Shown here piece after piece: positions 55,044 to 62,898 of a stretch of 64,000 nucleotides of DNA. The notes under the pieces are model-generated. The model saw only the letters and a program-made list of their open reading frames with translations, did not search any database and was not told where the DNA came from. The stretch spans positions 1 through 64,000 of the forward strand of contig NZ_JACXAE010000082.1 in NCBI RefSeq assembly GCF_014698965.1, in the 5' to 3' direction. This DNA is from Iningainema tapete BLCC-T55. GTDB lineage: Bacteria > Cyanobacteriota > Cyanobacteriia > Cyanobacteriales > Nostocaceae. Each line of letters begins with the position of its first letter. The stretch's first letter is position 1. The position numbers were made by a program, and so were the translations under genes.

Positions 55044-55388
55044 ATGTCAATTGCAGTGGGAATGGTAGAAACGCTGGGCTTTCCAGCAGTTGTAGAAGCG
55101 GCTGATGCGATGGTGAAAGCTGCCCGTGTCACATTGGTAGGGTATGAAAAAATTGGTAGTGGTCGTGTTACTGTAATTGTCCGAGGAGATGTTTCTGAGG
55201 TGCAAGCCTCGGTAGCAGCTGGAGTTGAATCTGTCAAGCGAGTTAATGGCGGACAAGTACTCTCTACTCACATCATTGCTCGTCCCCATGAAAACCTCGA
55301 ATACGTTCTGCCGATTCGTTACACTGAAGACGTAGAGCAATTCCGTGAAAATGTTAACGCTATCCGTCCTTTCGGCAGAAGATCGTAG
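55044..55388 (+). CDS. ccmK1: Carboxysome shell hexamer protein CcmK1-like
   Basis: A 114-residue BMC-domain shell protein, very similar to CcmK2 ([40 protein letters not shown]). It has a longer tail, [13 protein letters not shown], typical of CcmK1. The DNA of the two genes is almost identical over long stretches, pointing to a recent duplication or gene conversion. ccmL begins 6 bp after its stop, so the two are cotranslated. Confidence 0.95.
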   Translation: MSIAVGMVETLGFPAVVEAADAMVKAARVTLVGYEKIGSGRVTVIVRGDVSEVQASVAAGVESVKRVNGGQVLSTHIIARPHENLEYVLPIRYTEDVEQFRENVNAIRPFGRRS

Positions 55389-55394
55389 AGTGTA

Positions 55395-55691
55395 ATGCAA
55401 ATTGCCAAAGTTCGCGGTACAGTAGTTAGCACTCAAAAAGACCCCAGTCTTAGAGGTGTCAAATTTCTGTTATTACAATTAGTGGATGAAGAAGGACGCA
55501 TTCTGCCAGAATACGAGGTGGCGGCTGATAGTGTTGGTGCTGGAGTGGATGAGTGGGTACTCTTAAGTCGTGGTAGTGCCGCCCGTCAGGTTCTTGGCAA
55601 CGAACAGCGTCCTGTAGATGCGGCAGTAGTGGCAATCATTGATACGGTATACGTTGAAGATCGTTTAATCTACGGCAAAAAAGGTCAATAG
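55395..55691 (+). CDS. ccmL: Carboxysome vertex pentamer protein
   Basis: A 98-residue EutN/CcmL protein that caps the vertices of the carboxysome shell. MQIAKVRGTVVSTQKDPSLR, VKFLLLQLVDEEGRILPEY, AADSVGAGVDEWVLLSRGSA and ARQV are family-typical. It lies between ccmK1 and ccmM; the 91-bp gap to ccmM carries a repeat hairpin. Confidence 0.95.
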   Translation: MQIAKVRGTVVSTQKDPSLRGVKFLLLQLVDEEGRILPEYEVAADSVGAGVDEWVLLSRGSAARQVLGNEQRPVDAAVVAIIDTVYVEDRLIYGKKGQ

Positions 55692-55702
55692 TTAAGAATG
55701 AG

Positions 55703-55755
55703 CGGAGACAGAAGACAGAAGACAGGAGAGGCTCCTGAGTCCTGAATTCTTCTCC
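55703..55755. repeat. Heptamer-repeat hairpin (AGACAGA units)
   Basis: GGAGACAGAAGACAGAAGAC then GGAGAGG faces CTCCTGAGTCCTGAATTCTT. It lies in the ccmL-ccmM gap, just before the GAGGAGGAAT ribosome site of ccmM. Confidence 0.7.
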
Positions 55756-55782
55756 ACAGACAACAGAGGAGGAATCAACGCG

Positions 55783-57429
55783 ATGGCAGTCCGCAGCACG
55801 GCGGCACCCCCAACCCCGTGGTCAAAAAATTTAGCTGAGCCAAAAATCCATCCCACTGCCTTTGTACATTCGTTTTCCAACATTATTGGAGATGTACACA
55901 TAGGTGCAAATGTAATCGTAGCTCCGGGGACTTCGATTCGAGCGGATGAAGGAACACCTTTTTACATTGGTGAAAATACCAACCTCCAAGATGGTGTGGT
56001 AATTCACGGTTTGGATCAAGGTAGAGTAGTTGGCGACGACCAAAAAGAATATTCGGTCTGGATTGGTAGCAATGCTTCCATTACCCACATGGCTCTCATT
56101 CATGGGCCTGCTTATGTGGGGGATAATTGCTTTATTGGCTTTCGCTCTACGGTATTTAATGCCAGAGTGGGTGCCGGTTGCATTGTCATGTTGCACGCTT
56201 TAGTTCAAGATGTAGAAATTCCCCCAGGGAAGTATGTTCCGTCAGGTGCAATTATTACTAATCAGCAGCAAGCAGATCGCTTACCAGATGTACAGTCACA
56301 GGATCAACAATTTGCCCATCATGTGATTGGCATTAATCAGTCGCTGCGGGCTGGCTATCTTTGTGCGCAAGATAGTAAATGTATTGGCAATATAAATTCT
56401 GAGCTAGCTAAATATTATACTAGCGTTGATGTTAATGGGTTAGAAAGGAGTTTAGAAGTGGCAGGCAATAACTTGGGTGTAGAAACCGTAGAACAAGTAC
56501 GCTATCTATTGGAACAAGGGTATAAAATTGGAACGGAACACGTAGATAGCCGACGGTTCCGCACGGGATCTTGGCAAAGTTGCTCACCAATAGACGCTCG
56601 TAATGTCGGAGAAGCGATCGCCGCCTTAGAAGGATGTCTGGCAGAACACAGTGATGAGTACGTCCGTTTATTTGGCATCGATCCTAAAGGCAAGCGCCGT
56701 GTATTAGAAACCATCATCCAACGACCAGGTGAAGTGGTAACAGCTACCTTTAAAACTCCTCAATATAGTAGTGGTAATGGTAGCTACAATGGTAATGGTC
56801 ACGGCACAAGTGGTAGTGGCAGAATTAGTGAAGAAACAGTAGATCAAGTACGTCAACTGTTAAACAGTGGTTATAAAATTGGCATGGAACACGTAGACGA
56901 GCGCCGCTTCCGGACAGGATCGTGGCAAAGTTGTACGCCCATAGACGCCAAATCTACACAAGAGGCGATCACTGCCTTAGAAGAATGTATTAATAACCAT
57001 CAAGGTGAATACGTGCGCTTGATTGGTATTGATCCTAAAGCCAAGCGTCGAGTACTGGAGAGCATTATCCAAAGACCAAATGGAGCAGTATCTCCATCTA
57101 GTAGCCAAAAAACCAGTAGCTACACACCTTCCTCTTCTACTACAACAAGCGAACGTGTTACCAGTAACCGCTTGGACTCTGAAGTAGTTCAACAGCTACA
57201 GCAACTAATTAACAACGGCTACAAAATTAGTGCTGAACACGTAGATCAAAGACGCTTCCGTACAGGCTCTTGGGCTAGTTGTGGACAAATTCAAGCTAGT
57301 TCCGCAGGGCAAGCAGCAGCAGTATTGGAAGGATATCTATCTGAATACCAAGGCGAGTATGTGCGGTTAATTGGTATCGATCCCAAAGCTAAGCGTCGAG
57401 TGTTGGAATTAATTGTCCAGCGCCCATAA
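55783..57429 (+). CDS. ccmM: Carboxysome assembly protein with gamma-carbonic anhydrase and three SSUL domains
   Basis: A 548-residue protein that condenses Rubisco and links it to the shell. Residues 1-205 are a left-handed beta-helix gamma-carbonic anhydrase. Its zinc ligands His75, His102 and His107 are in place ([14 protein letters not shown]), and Cys194 and Cys200 ([11 protein letters not shown]) match the pair whose disulfide activates the enzyme, so it is probably a working carbonic anhydrase. Three Rubisco-small-subunit-like repeats follow, at about 233-320, 350-435 and 463-548, each with [17 protein letters not shown] (GYKIS in the third). An internal start at codon 226 should give a roughly 35-kDa short form. 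It is the fourth gene of the ccm operon. Confidence 0.95.
   Translation: MAVRSTAAPPTPWSKNLAEPKIHPTAFVHSFSNIIGDVHIGANVIVAPGTSIRADEGTPFYIGENTNLQDGVVIHGLDQGRVVGDDQKEYSVWIGSNASITHMALIHGPAYVGDNCFIGFRSTVFNARVGAGCIVMLHALVQDVEIPPGKYVPSGAIITNQQQADRLPDVQSQDQQFAHHVIGINQSLRAGYLCAQDSKCIGNINSELAKYYTSVDVNGLERSLEVAGNNLGVETVEQVRYLLEQGYKIGTEHVDSRRFRTGSWQSCSPIDARNVGEAIAALEGCLAEHSDEYVRLFGIDPKGKRRVLETIIQRPGEVVTATFKTPQYSSGNGSYNGNGHGTSGSGRISEETVDQVRQLLNSGYKIGMEHVDERRFRTGSWQSCTPIDAKSTQEAITALEECINNHQGEYVRLIGIDPKAKRRVLESIIQRPNGAVSPSSSQKTSSYTPSSSTTTSERVTSNRLDSEVVQQLQQLINNGYKISAEHVDQRRFRTGSWASCGQIQASSAGQAAAVLEGYLSEYQGEYVRLIGIDPKAKRRVLELIVQRP
56445..56460 (+). promoter_or_regulatory. Internal Shine-Dalgarno and GTG start for short CcmM
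   Basis: AAGGAG at 56445-56450 is followed after 7 nt by GTG at 56458-56460, in frame at Val226, just before the first SSUL repeat. Translation from it would give 323 residues (about 35 kDa), the counterpart of M35 in Synechococcus 7942. Confidence 0.8.
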
Positions 57430-57431
57430 GA

Positions 57432-57508
57432 ACAGGGGAGTAAGGGAGTCGGGGAGTTTGTGAGATTAAATCGGTTTCTCCTAGCTCCTTCCCCCACCCT
57501 TACTCCTT
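57432..57508. repeat. Heptamer-repeat hairpin (GGGAGTA/GGGAGTC units)
   Basis: GGGGAGTAAGGGAGTCGGGG then AGTTTGTGAG faces CTCCTAGCTCCTTCCCCCAC and CCTTACTCC. It lies in the ccmM-ccmN gap. Confidence 0.75.
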
Positions 57509-57533
57509 AACAACCTTTTGAGGTAAAAATTTT

Positions 57534-58337
57534 ATGTCTTTGCCGCCACTACGTCTGGGCAATAGCTTTGATTCTTACATTAGTGGCGAGGTGATTATTC
57601 ACCAAAGTGCAGTCATTGCACCAGGGGTGATACTCCAAGCAGCTCCCAACAGCAAAATAGTTATTGGCGCAGGAGTTTGTATTGGCATGGGATCTATTCT
57701 CCATGTTCATGAGGGAACACTAGAAGTAGAAGCAGGAGCAAACTTAGGAGCAGGTTTTTTGATGGTAGGTGTTGGTAAAATTGGCGAAAATGCTTGCATT
57801 GGTGCAGCAACAACAGTTTTTAATTGTTCCGTTGACGCGGGACAAGTAATACCACCTGGTTCAATTTTGGGTTCTCCCACTCCCGAACACAAGGAGAAGG
57901 ACACACAAACAAGGAAACAGGCAAACGCTGAAAATAAATATTATGTCTCCCCCACAGCCCCCAACCCCAAAGGGGATCCCTTGCCCCCACAGCCCCCAAC
58001 CTCAGAGGAAACCCCTAGCCCCCACAGCCCCCAACCCCAGAGGAAACCCCTAGCCCCCACTCCCCTATCCGGCTTCCGTCCTAGTGCTCCCTTACCTGCC
58101 TCGCCATCTATACCAAATCTCAATCCCACTCCAGAAAATTCATTAGTACAAGAGGGTAATGAAAATCTTAACGGCACTCAAAAGGGTGCGTTGGTTGCAC
58201 AGTCACAAGATGAATCAGTAGGAAATTTTGGTAGCGTTATTTATGGGCAAAATAGCATTAAACGACTGGTGGGTACACTGTTTCCCCATCGGCAATCTTT
58301 GAGTAAACCTCTCTCTGACGATGGTCAGTCTGAATAA
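57534..58337 (+). CDS. ccmN: Carboxysome protein CcmN with encapsulation peptide and repeat-built linker
   Basis: A 267-residue protein that ties the CcmM-Rubisco core to CcmK shell hexamers. Residues 1-120 are a hexapeptide-repeat beta-helix (VIHQSAVIAPGVILQAAPNS, VIGAGVCIGMGSILHVHEG). Residues about 125-220 are a proline-rich linker. The C-terminus holds the encapsulation helix, NSIKRLVGTLFPHRQ, which binds CcmK. The linker contains a 35-bp tandem repeat (57949-58053) whose three copies are read in three different phases. Its length is longer than the short CcmN linkers of unicellular species. Confidence 0.93.
   Translation: MSLPPLRLGNSFDSYISGEVIIHQSAVIAPGVILQAAPNSKIVIGAGVCIGMGSILHVHEGTLEVEAGANLGAGFLMVGVGKIGENACIGAATTVFNCSVDAGQVIPPGSILGSPTPEHKEKDTQTRKQANAENKYYVSPTAPNPKGDPLPPQPPTSEETPSPHSPQPQRKPLAPTPLSGFRPSAPLPASPSIPNLNPTPENSLVQEGNENLNGTQKGALVAQSQDESVGNFGSVIYGQNSIKRLVGTLFPHRQSLSKPLSDDGQSE
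57949..58070 (+). repeat. 35-bp tandem repeat in the ccmN linker
   Basis: Three full copies begin at 57949, 57984 and 58019, each starting CCCCCACAGCCCCCAACC, with a partial fourth from 58054. Because 35 is not a multiple of three, successive copies encode PTAPNPKGDPL, PPQPPTSEETPS and PHSPQPQRKPLA. No stop appears in any phase used. Confidence 0.9.
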
Positions 58338-58383
58338 GTGTTAATTGTTATGTTGTTAGTATTGATAATCCTGGAGAGTTTAC

Positions 58384-59133
58384 ATGGAGGCATACAATCA
58401 ACGTGCTATTAACACAATTAAGGACAGTGCCTTGGGTTTAGTATCTACAATCAGTTTTCCGGCGATAGTAGGTACAGCGGACATGATGCTCAAATCAGCA
58501 GGTGTTCATTTGGTTGGATATGAAAAAATTGGCGGTGGTCATTGTACTGCTATTGTTAGAGGTACGATCTCTGATGTACGTCTAGCGGTAGAAACTGGTA
58601 CTCAACAAGCTAAAGACTTTGGTCAATGGGTTTCTAGTTTGGTGATTCCTCGTCCTTATCCTAACTTAGACGCGGTACTTCCAATTACTGGCAGACTGAG
58701 TGAACTTACTTCCAACGGCGCTAACAATCGTTTGAGTAACCAAGCAGTTGGTTTGGTAGAAACGCGAGGGTTTCCTGCAATGGTAGGAGCCGCCGACGCC
58801 ATGCTCAAAGCTGCTGATGTTCAACTAGCCGCTTATGAAAAAATTGGGGCTGGTTTGTGTACAGCGATTATTCGCGGTTCTGTGGCAAACGTCGTGGTAG
58901 CTGTGGAAGCTGGGATGAATGAAGCAGAACGCATTGGTGAGTTAACTGCTGTGATGGTTATTCCTAGACCATTGGATGAATTGGAACAAACTTTACCAGT
59001 AGCAAGTTGTTGGTTAGAAGAACGCCCAATTATCAGATTACCAGTCAATATCAAGGAACAAGTGGCTCAAACAGAATTGTTACAATTACCAGATTTAGCT
59101 CAACTCCCTGCAAAAATTACCGAGGATTTGTAG
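58384..59133 (+). CDS. ccmO: Tandem BMC-domain carboxysome shell protein
   Basis: A 249-residue protein with two BMC domains: ALGLVSTISFPAIVGTADMM with VGYEKIGGGHCTAIVRGTIS, and AVGLVETRGFPAMVGAADAM with AAYEKIGAGLCTAIIRGSVA. This is the CcmO architecture, a pseudohexameric shell trimer thought to seal facet edges. It directly follows ccmN with a 46-bp gap. A C-terminal tail of about 45 residues after the second domain is variable. Confidence 0.93.
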   Translation: MEAYNQRAINTIKDSALGLVSTISFPAIVGTADMMLKSAGVHLVGYEKIGGGHCTAIVRGTISDVRLAVETGTQQAKDFGQWVSSLVIPRPYPNLDAVLPITGRLSELTSNGANNRLSNQAVGLVETRGFPAMVGAADAMLKAADVQLAAYEKIGAGLCTAIIRGSVANVVVAVEAGMNEAERIGELTAVMVIPRPLDELEQTLPVASCWLEERPIIRLPVNIKEQVAQTELLQLPDLAQLPAKITEDL

Positions 59134-59159
59134 ACGAAAAAATAGTATGATGGTAGCAC

Positions 59160-59238
59160 AATGGACAATAGGAAAATGGTAATAGGTAATGGGTAATGGT
59201 AATTAAACTAATTACCAGTTGCCAATTACCAACCACCA
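59160..59238. repeat. Heptamer-repeat hairpin (GGTAATG/GGTAATA units)
   Basis: AATGGTAATAGGTAATGGGT then AATGGTAATT faces AATTACCAGTTGCCAATTAC and CAACCACC. It lies in the 283-bp gap between ccmO and the LysR gene; no gene is seen in the rest of the gap. Confidence 0.8.
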
Positions 59239-59416
59239 TCAGTTGGAAGGAATCTTACGCTTCGCTTGTTATTTTGATCATAACTTCTCAATTTCATAAG
59301 GAAAATACTGTCTTTTTAATAATGAGAATAGATTTATATCTATATCTCAAATTTTTTGCTAAGTATTCGGTGATACTAAATAATATTTAGAAATAGCCAT
59401 TAGAGGAGAATCACCC

Positions 59417-60340
59417 TTGAACCAAGCGACGCTACACCAACTGAAGGTGTTTGAGGCGGCTGCACGACATGGAAGTTTTACTCGTGCCGCTGAAGAACTT
59501 TTTCTTACCCAACCCACTGTTTCCATGCAAATTAAGCAACTGACAAAATCAGTGGGTTTACCATTATTTGAGCAAGTAGGTAAGCGCTTGTATCTCACTG
59601 AAGCAGGACGGGAATTATTTGCTACTTGTCGCCAGATTTTTGAGACAATCGCTCAATTTGAAATGAAAGTCGCTGATTTAAAAGGGCTAAAACAAGGGCA
59701 GTTACGTTTAGCAGTGATTACAACAGCTAAATATTTTATACCACGTCTATTAGGTCCGTTTTGCCAACTTTACCCAGGAATTGACATATCGCTACAGGTA
59801 ACAAATCATGAAGGGATACTGGAACGGATGAGCAGTAATCTAGATGATTTGTATATTATGAGCCAAGTTCCTGAACACATGGATGTAAATTTTCAAGCAT
59901 TTTTAGAAAATCCTTTGGTAGTTTTGGCACCGATTAATCATCGTTTAGTCAAAGAGAAAAATATTCCGATCCAAAGTTTAGCCGATGAACCTTTTATTAT
60001 GCGAGAACCTGGATCGGGAACACGTCGTTCGGTGCAGAATTTATTTGACGAACATGGGGTGACGGTGAAAGTTAGACTAGAATTGGGAAGTAACGAGGCG
60101 ATTAAACACGCGATCGCCGGAGGTTTGGGAATTTCTGTTTTATCTCGCCACACCTTGTTACCAGAAGCAGCAGATTTAGCCATTTTGGATGTACAGCACT
60201 TTCCCATTAAACGGAACTGGTACATAGTGTATCCATCCGGAAAGCAGTTATCTATCGTCGCTCGGACTTATTTAGACTATCTCATAGAAGCTGTAAAAAA
60301 GATGACAAATTATTCTGTGGACAATACGGAGAAAAATTAG
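59417..60340 (+). CDS. ndhR: LysR-type regulator of inorganic-carbon genes, NdhR/CcmR-like
   Basis: A 307-residue LysR regulator. The winged helix is LHQLKVFEAAARHGSFTRAA plus EELFLTQPTVSMQIKQLTKS, and the effector domain runs from about residue 90 (LRLAVITTAKYFIPRLLGPF). The ATLHQLKVFEA opening and LELGSNEAIKHAIAGGLGIS fit NdhR/CcmR better than RbcR or CmpR. In Synechocystis NdhR represses high-affinity CO2 and bicarbonate uptake genes and responds to 2-oxoglutarate and 2-phosphoglycolate. TTG is the start, since no ATG lies near the conserved N-terminus. Its place after ccmO and near the cup operon supports the role. Confidence 0.85.
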   Translation: MNQATLHQLKVFEAAARHGSFTRAAEELFLTQPTVSMQIKQLTKSVGLPLFEQVGKRLYLTEAGRELFATCRQIFETIAQFEMKVADLKGLKQGQLRLAVITTAKYFIPRLLGPFCQLYPGIDISLQVTNHEGILERMSSNLDDLYIMSQVPEHMDVNFQAFLENPLVVLAPINHRLVKEKNIPIQSLADEPFIMREPGSGTRRSVQNLFDEHGVTVKVRLELGSNEAIKHAIAGGLGISVLSRHTLLPEAADLAILDVQHFPIKRNWYIVYPSGKQLSIVARTYLDYLIEAVKKMTNYSVDNTEKN

Positions 60341-60438
60341 TGGTACTAGCAACAAAATAATCTCAAATGGCTTGACTATTAGTTGTTTAACAATTAAAAC
60401 TTAACAAGCAAAATCTTTGACTATAGGGAACCCTGGCA

Positions 60439-62049
60439 GTGAATAACCCGGAAACACTATCTGTGCGCAAAACACTCAATAGCCAGATTGTCGCTGTTAC
60501 CGTCTACTCTAACCAAGCTCTAGTGACAAGACGGAGTGTCGTGTCTTTGACAGGGCAAGAACGAGAATTGGTAATTACCCCACTGCCAGATACTCTCGAA
60601 ACAGAGTCTTTTCGGATTGGGGGTGCAGGTGTGGCGATGCGAATACTTGGCGTCAGCAGTGAGCGCCTGCTCTCCACCACACTCCTGACAGAAAGGCTGG
60701 CACAGTTAACAAGACAAATTCAGCAGTTAGAAGCACAGCATCGCTATTTACAAGCTCAAGTAGATGCTTTAGCTGTACAATCAAAGTTTATCGTCGGTTT
60801 GCAAGAAAAAACTCTTGAACCTTTCGCGCAAAGTTTGTCACGCAAAAATTTGAGTCTCAGTGAAACTTTAGATTTTCTCAACTTTCTTGGTAGCCAGTAT
60901 AGCGAGTATGCGATCGCTACAGGAGATTGTACGCACCAACAACAGGAAATAGACAAGCAGTTGCAAATCCTGCGTCAGCAGTTAGAACAAACACAAACAC
61001 CTGTGCCACAAGAAAGTTTTAGTTTGATGATCGCAATTGAACCACAAGGTGCAGGCGAGTTAGAACTAGAAGTATCATACGTAGTTAATCAAGCTAGTTG
61101 GACTCCACTGTACGACTTACGAATAAATACGGCAAGCAACAGCTTAAATTTAACCTACCTTGCCGAAATCACCCAAACTACTGGCGAAGATTGGAATGAC
61201 GTAGCTGTTACTCTCTCCACTGCTAAACCAGGGCTAGGAACTCTACCGCCCAAACTCCAACCTTGGTATATTGATGTACTAGATAAACCAGAGTTTTTAA
61301 TGCGACGACGAGCGGCTGTACCTGTGCTGACTATGGCATCTGCTCCTAGTAGCGTTGATGAAGGTACAGAAACCGAAGCATTAGAGGATTTAGCCATTGC
61401 TCAAACCGTTGTCGCAGAAGTATCCCATCAAGGAACTGTGGTCACATTTGATCTGACTAGTAGTAGTAACATCAAAAGTGATGGCGCACCTCATAAAACC
61501 ACAATTTTTAACGATGATTTTCCTTGTAGCTTAGATTATGTTGCAATGCCGCGTTTAGTCAGCTTTGCTTATTTACAAGCAAAGGTGAGAAACAGCGCCA
61601 ATAGAGCAACTTTATTACCAGGTAAAGCTAATATTTTTCGAGACAACACTTTTGTTGGCACAACTCAATTAGAGAATATCGCACCAGGGCAAGAGTTCAA
61701 GCTTAACTTAGGTATTGACGAAGGAGTGAAAATTGAGCGTGACTTAGTTGAGCGTCAGGTAGACAAAAAACTCATTGGCAATAACCGAAAAGTAACTTAT
61801 GGTTATCGATTAATAATTACTAACTTGCTCAACAAAGAAAATTATCTCAATCTTACCGAACAACTACCAGTAAGCAGGAACGAACAAATTAAAGTCCGCC
61901 TCACTCGCAGTAACCCACAAATTCAACTAGGTGAAATGGGGATATTAGAATGGGTTTTAACTTTGCCACCTCAAGAAAAACGAGAGATTTATTACCAGTT
62001 CACTGTTGAGTATCCTTCTGAGCTAACAGTTGTTGGTTTAGATATTTAG
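60439..62049 (+). CDS. MuiA-like DUF4139 protein
   Basis: A 536-residue protein starting at GTG. The N-terminal domain (IVAVTVYSNQALVTRRSVVS) is DUF4140-like. A coiled coil follows at about 95-125 (RQIQQLEAQHRYLQAQVDAL) and the DUF4139 region from about 190 (YVVNQASWTPLYDLRIN, EDWNDVAVTLSTAKP, QEKREIYYQFTVEYPSEL). Members are called mucoidy inhibitor A, but the biochemical role is unknown. No signal peptide is seen. It is a single gene after the LysR regulator. Confidence 0.85.
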   Translation: MNNPETLSVRKTLNSQIVAVTVYSNQALVTRRSVVSLTGQERELVITPLPDTLETESFRIGGAGVAMRILGVSSERLLSTTLLTERLAQLTRQIQQLEAQHRYLQAQVDALAVQSKFIVGLQEKTLEPFAQSLSRKNLSLSETLDFLNFLGSQYSEYAIATGDCTHQQQEIDKQLQILRQQLEQTQTPVPQESFSLMIAIEPQGAGELELEVSYVVNQASWTPLYDLRINTASNSLNLTYLAEITQTTGEDWNDVAVTLSTAKPGLGTLPPKLQPWYIDVLDKPEFLMRRRAAVPVLTMASAPSSVDEGTETEALEDLAIAQTVVAEVSHQGTVVTFDLTSSSNIKSDGAPHKTTIFNDDFPCSLDYVAMPRLVSFAYLQAKVRNSANRATLLPGKANIFRDNTFVGTTQLENIAPGQEFKLNLGIDEGVKIERDLVERQVDKKLIGNNRKVTYGYRLIITNLLNKENYLNLTEQLPVSRNEQIKVRLTRSNPQIQLGEMGILEWVLTLPPQEKREIYYQFTVEYPSELTVVGLDI

Positions 62050-62122
62050 GTTCGCTCTAACTAAGTAGGTAAAATCTCTAAGTTCAACGTTCCGCGCAAA
62101 GAGCGCTCATTGCCTATGTTAT

Positions 62123-62138
62123 AAGGGCTGAAGCCCTT
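62123..62138. repeat. AAGGGCT-GA-AGCCCTT hairpin repeat, second copy
   Basis: Identical in core and in right flank (ACTACAAAC) to 26951-26966. It lies between the MuiA-like gene and the Uma2 fragment. Confidence 0.8.
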
Positions 62139-62173
62139 ACTACAAACGAGCATTTATTTACGCCTACCTACTT

Positions 62174-62479
62174 ATGATAGCTGAGTCAGCTGAAGCACAA
62201 AATTTACAAAACTTTACATTAGGCGCTGTTAAGCTAAATTTATCGCACTTTAAAACATGGGGTAAGTATCCGAATGTAATTGTCGAAATCCTCTCCGATA
62301 GTACCGCTAAAACTGATAAGGAATTAAAGAAACAAATATATCAAGATACTTTCCGCACACCAAATTACTTCTGGTTCGATCCAAAAACTTTGGAATTTGC
62401 CGGGTTTATTTTGCTTGGTGGTAGTTACCAACCAATCGAACCTAGTAAACCTGAACATACTGTGTCATGGCTTCCCTAG
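62174..62479 (+). pseudogene. Truncated Uma2 (DUF820) endonuclease-like gene
   Basis: The 101 codons carry only the central Uma2 core: YPNVIVEILSDSTAKTDKEL, KKQIYQDTFRTPNYFWFDPK, TLEFAGFILLGGSYQPIEPS. Complete Uma2 proteins have about 190-240 residues. Here most of the N-terminal part and the C-terminus are missing. Uma2 proteins have a PD-(D/E)xK-type fold and are abundant in cyanobacteria. It is most simply a decaying copy. Confidence 0.7.
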
Positions 62480-62659
62480 CAATTTTGTAAAGTGTATTAC
62501 TGCTAGCTTCGGGAGATGAGTTACTAGCGTCAAGTTCTTCTTGCATAAATATGAAATTCTCCTTTCTTGTTTGTCGATACCTTGACGTTTTTCTAACACC
62601 CAGCGATTGCCTCGTGTCCGAATTTCAATTTTCACTATAGCAATCCAGCGTTGGGTTAT

Positions 62660-62687
62660 GAACCGCCAAGACGCCAAGAAAAGAAAG
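62660..62687. repeat. GCCAAG repeat, third copy
   Basis: GAACCGCCAAGACGCCAAGA continues with AAAGAAAG. The first 14 bases and the preceding TTAT are identical to the copy before trpB, showing what that copy looked like before its 44-nt insertion. Confidence 0.8.
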
Positions 62688-62715
62688 ATTTGTGTTTATA
62701 AATCATTTGGGACTG

Positions 62716-62898
62716 CTATATTTTAAATCCGTTTTCTTGCATTAGCTTTGATAGTAACTGCATAAGGGAAGTTGATAAACCAGAAAATGGATCAATTAAA
62801 ATCTCTGAAGCCTTTAAGTCAGCTTCTTGAATACACGCAGTAACGAACTCAGGCGAAAAACCAGCAATGAAGTTGAACCATCTGTGTATGGGATGGCG
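62716..62898 (-). pseudogene. Fragment of a DNA methyltransferase
   Basis: The minus-strand frame reads RHPIHRWFNFIAGFSPEFVT, ACIQEADLKASEILIDPFSG, LSTSLMQL. HPIHRWF and the DPFSG-type SAM motif are typical of N4/N6 DNA methyltransferases (DPFxGxGTT). After this motif the frame degrades (QLLSKLMQENGFKI) and stops; the catalytic motif and the rest of the enzyme are absent. Confidence 0.6.

Noticed and set aside
57949..58070. CRISPR-like direct repeats
   Set aside because: The units are contiguous with no spacers and lie in frame within ccmN, so it is a coding tandem repeat.
62466..62570. Minus-strand 34-codon frame (MQEELDASNSSPEASS and onward)
   Set aside because: It has a plausible GGAG site, but it lies in the debris zone, overlaps the Uma2 remnant and has no recognisable pattern.
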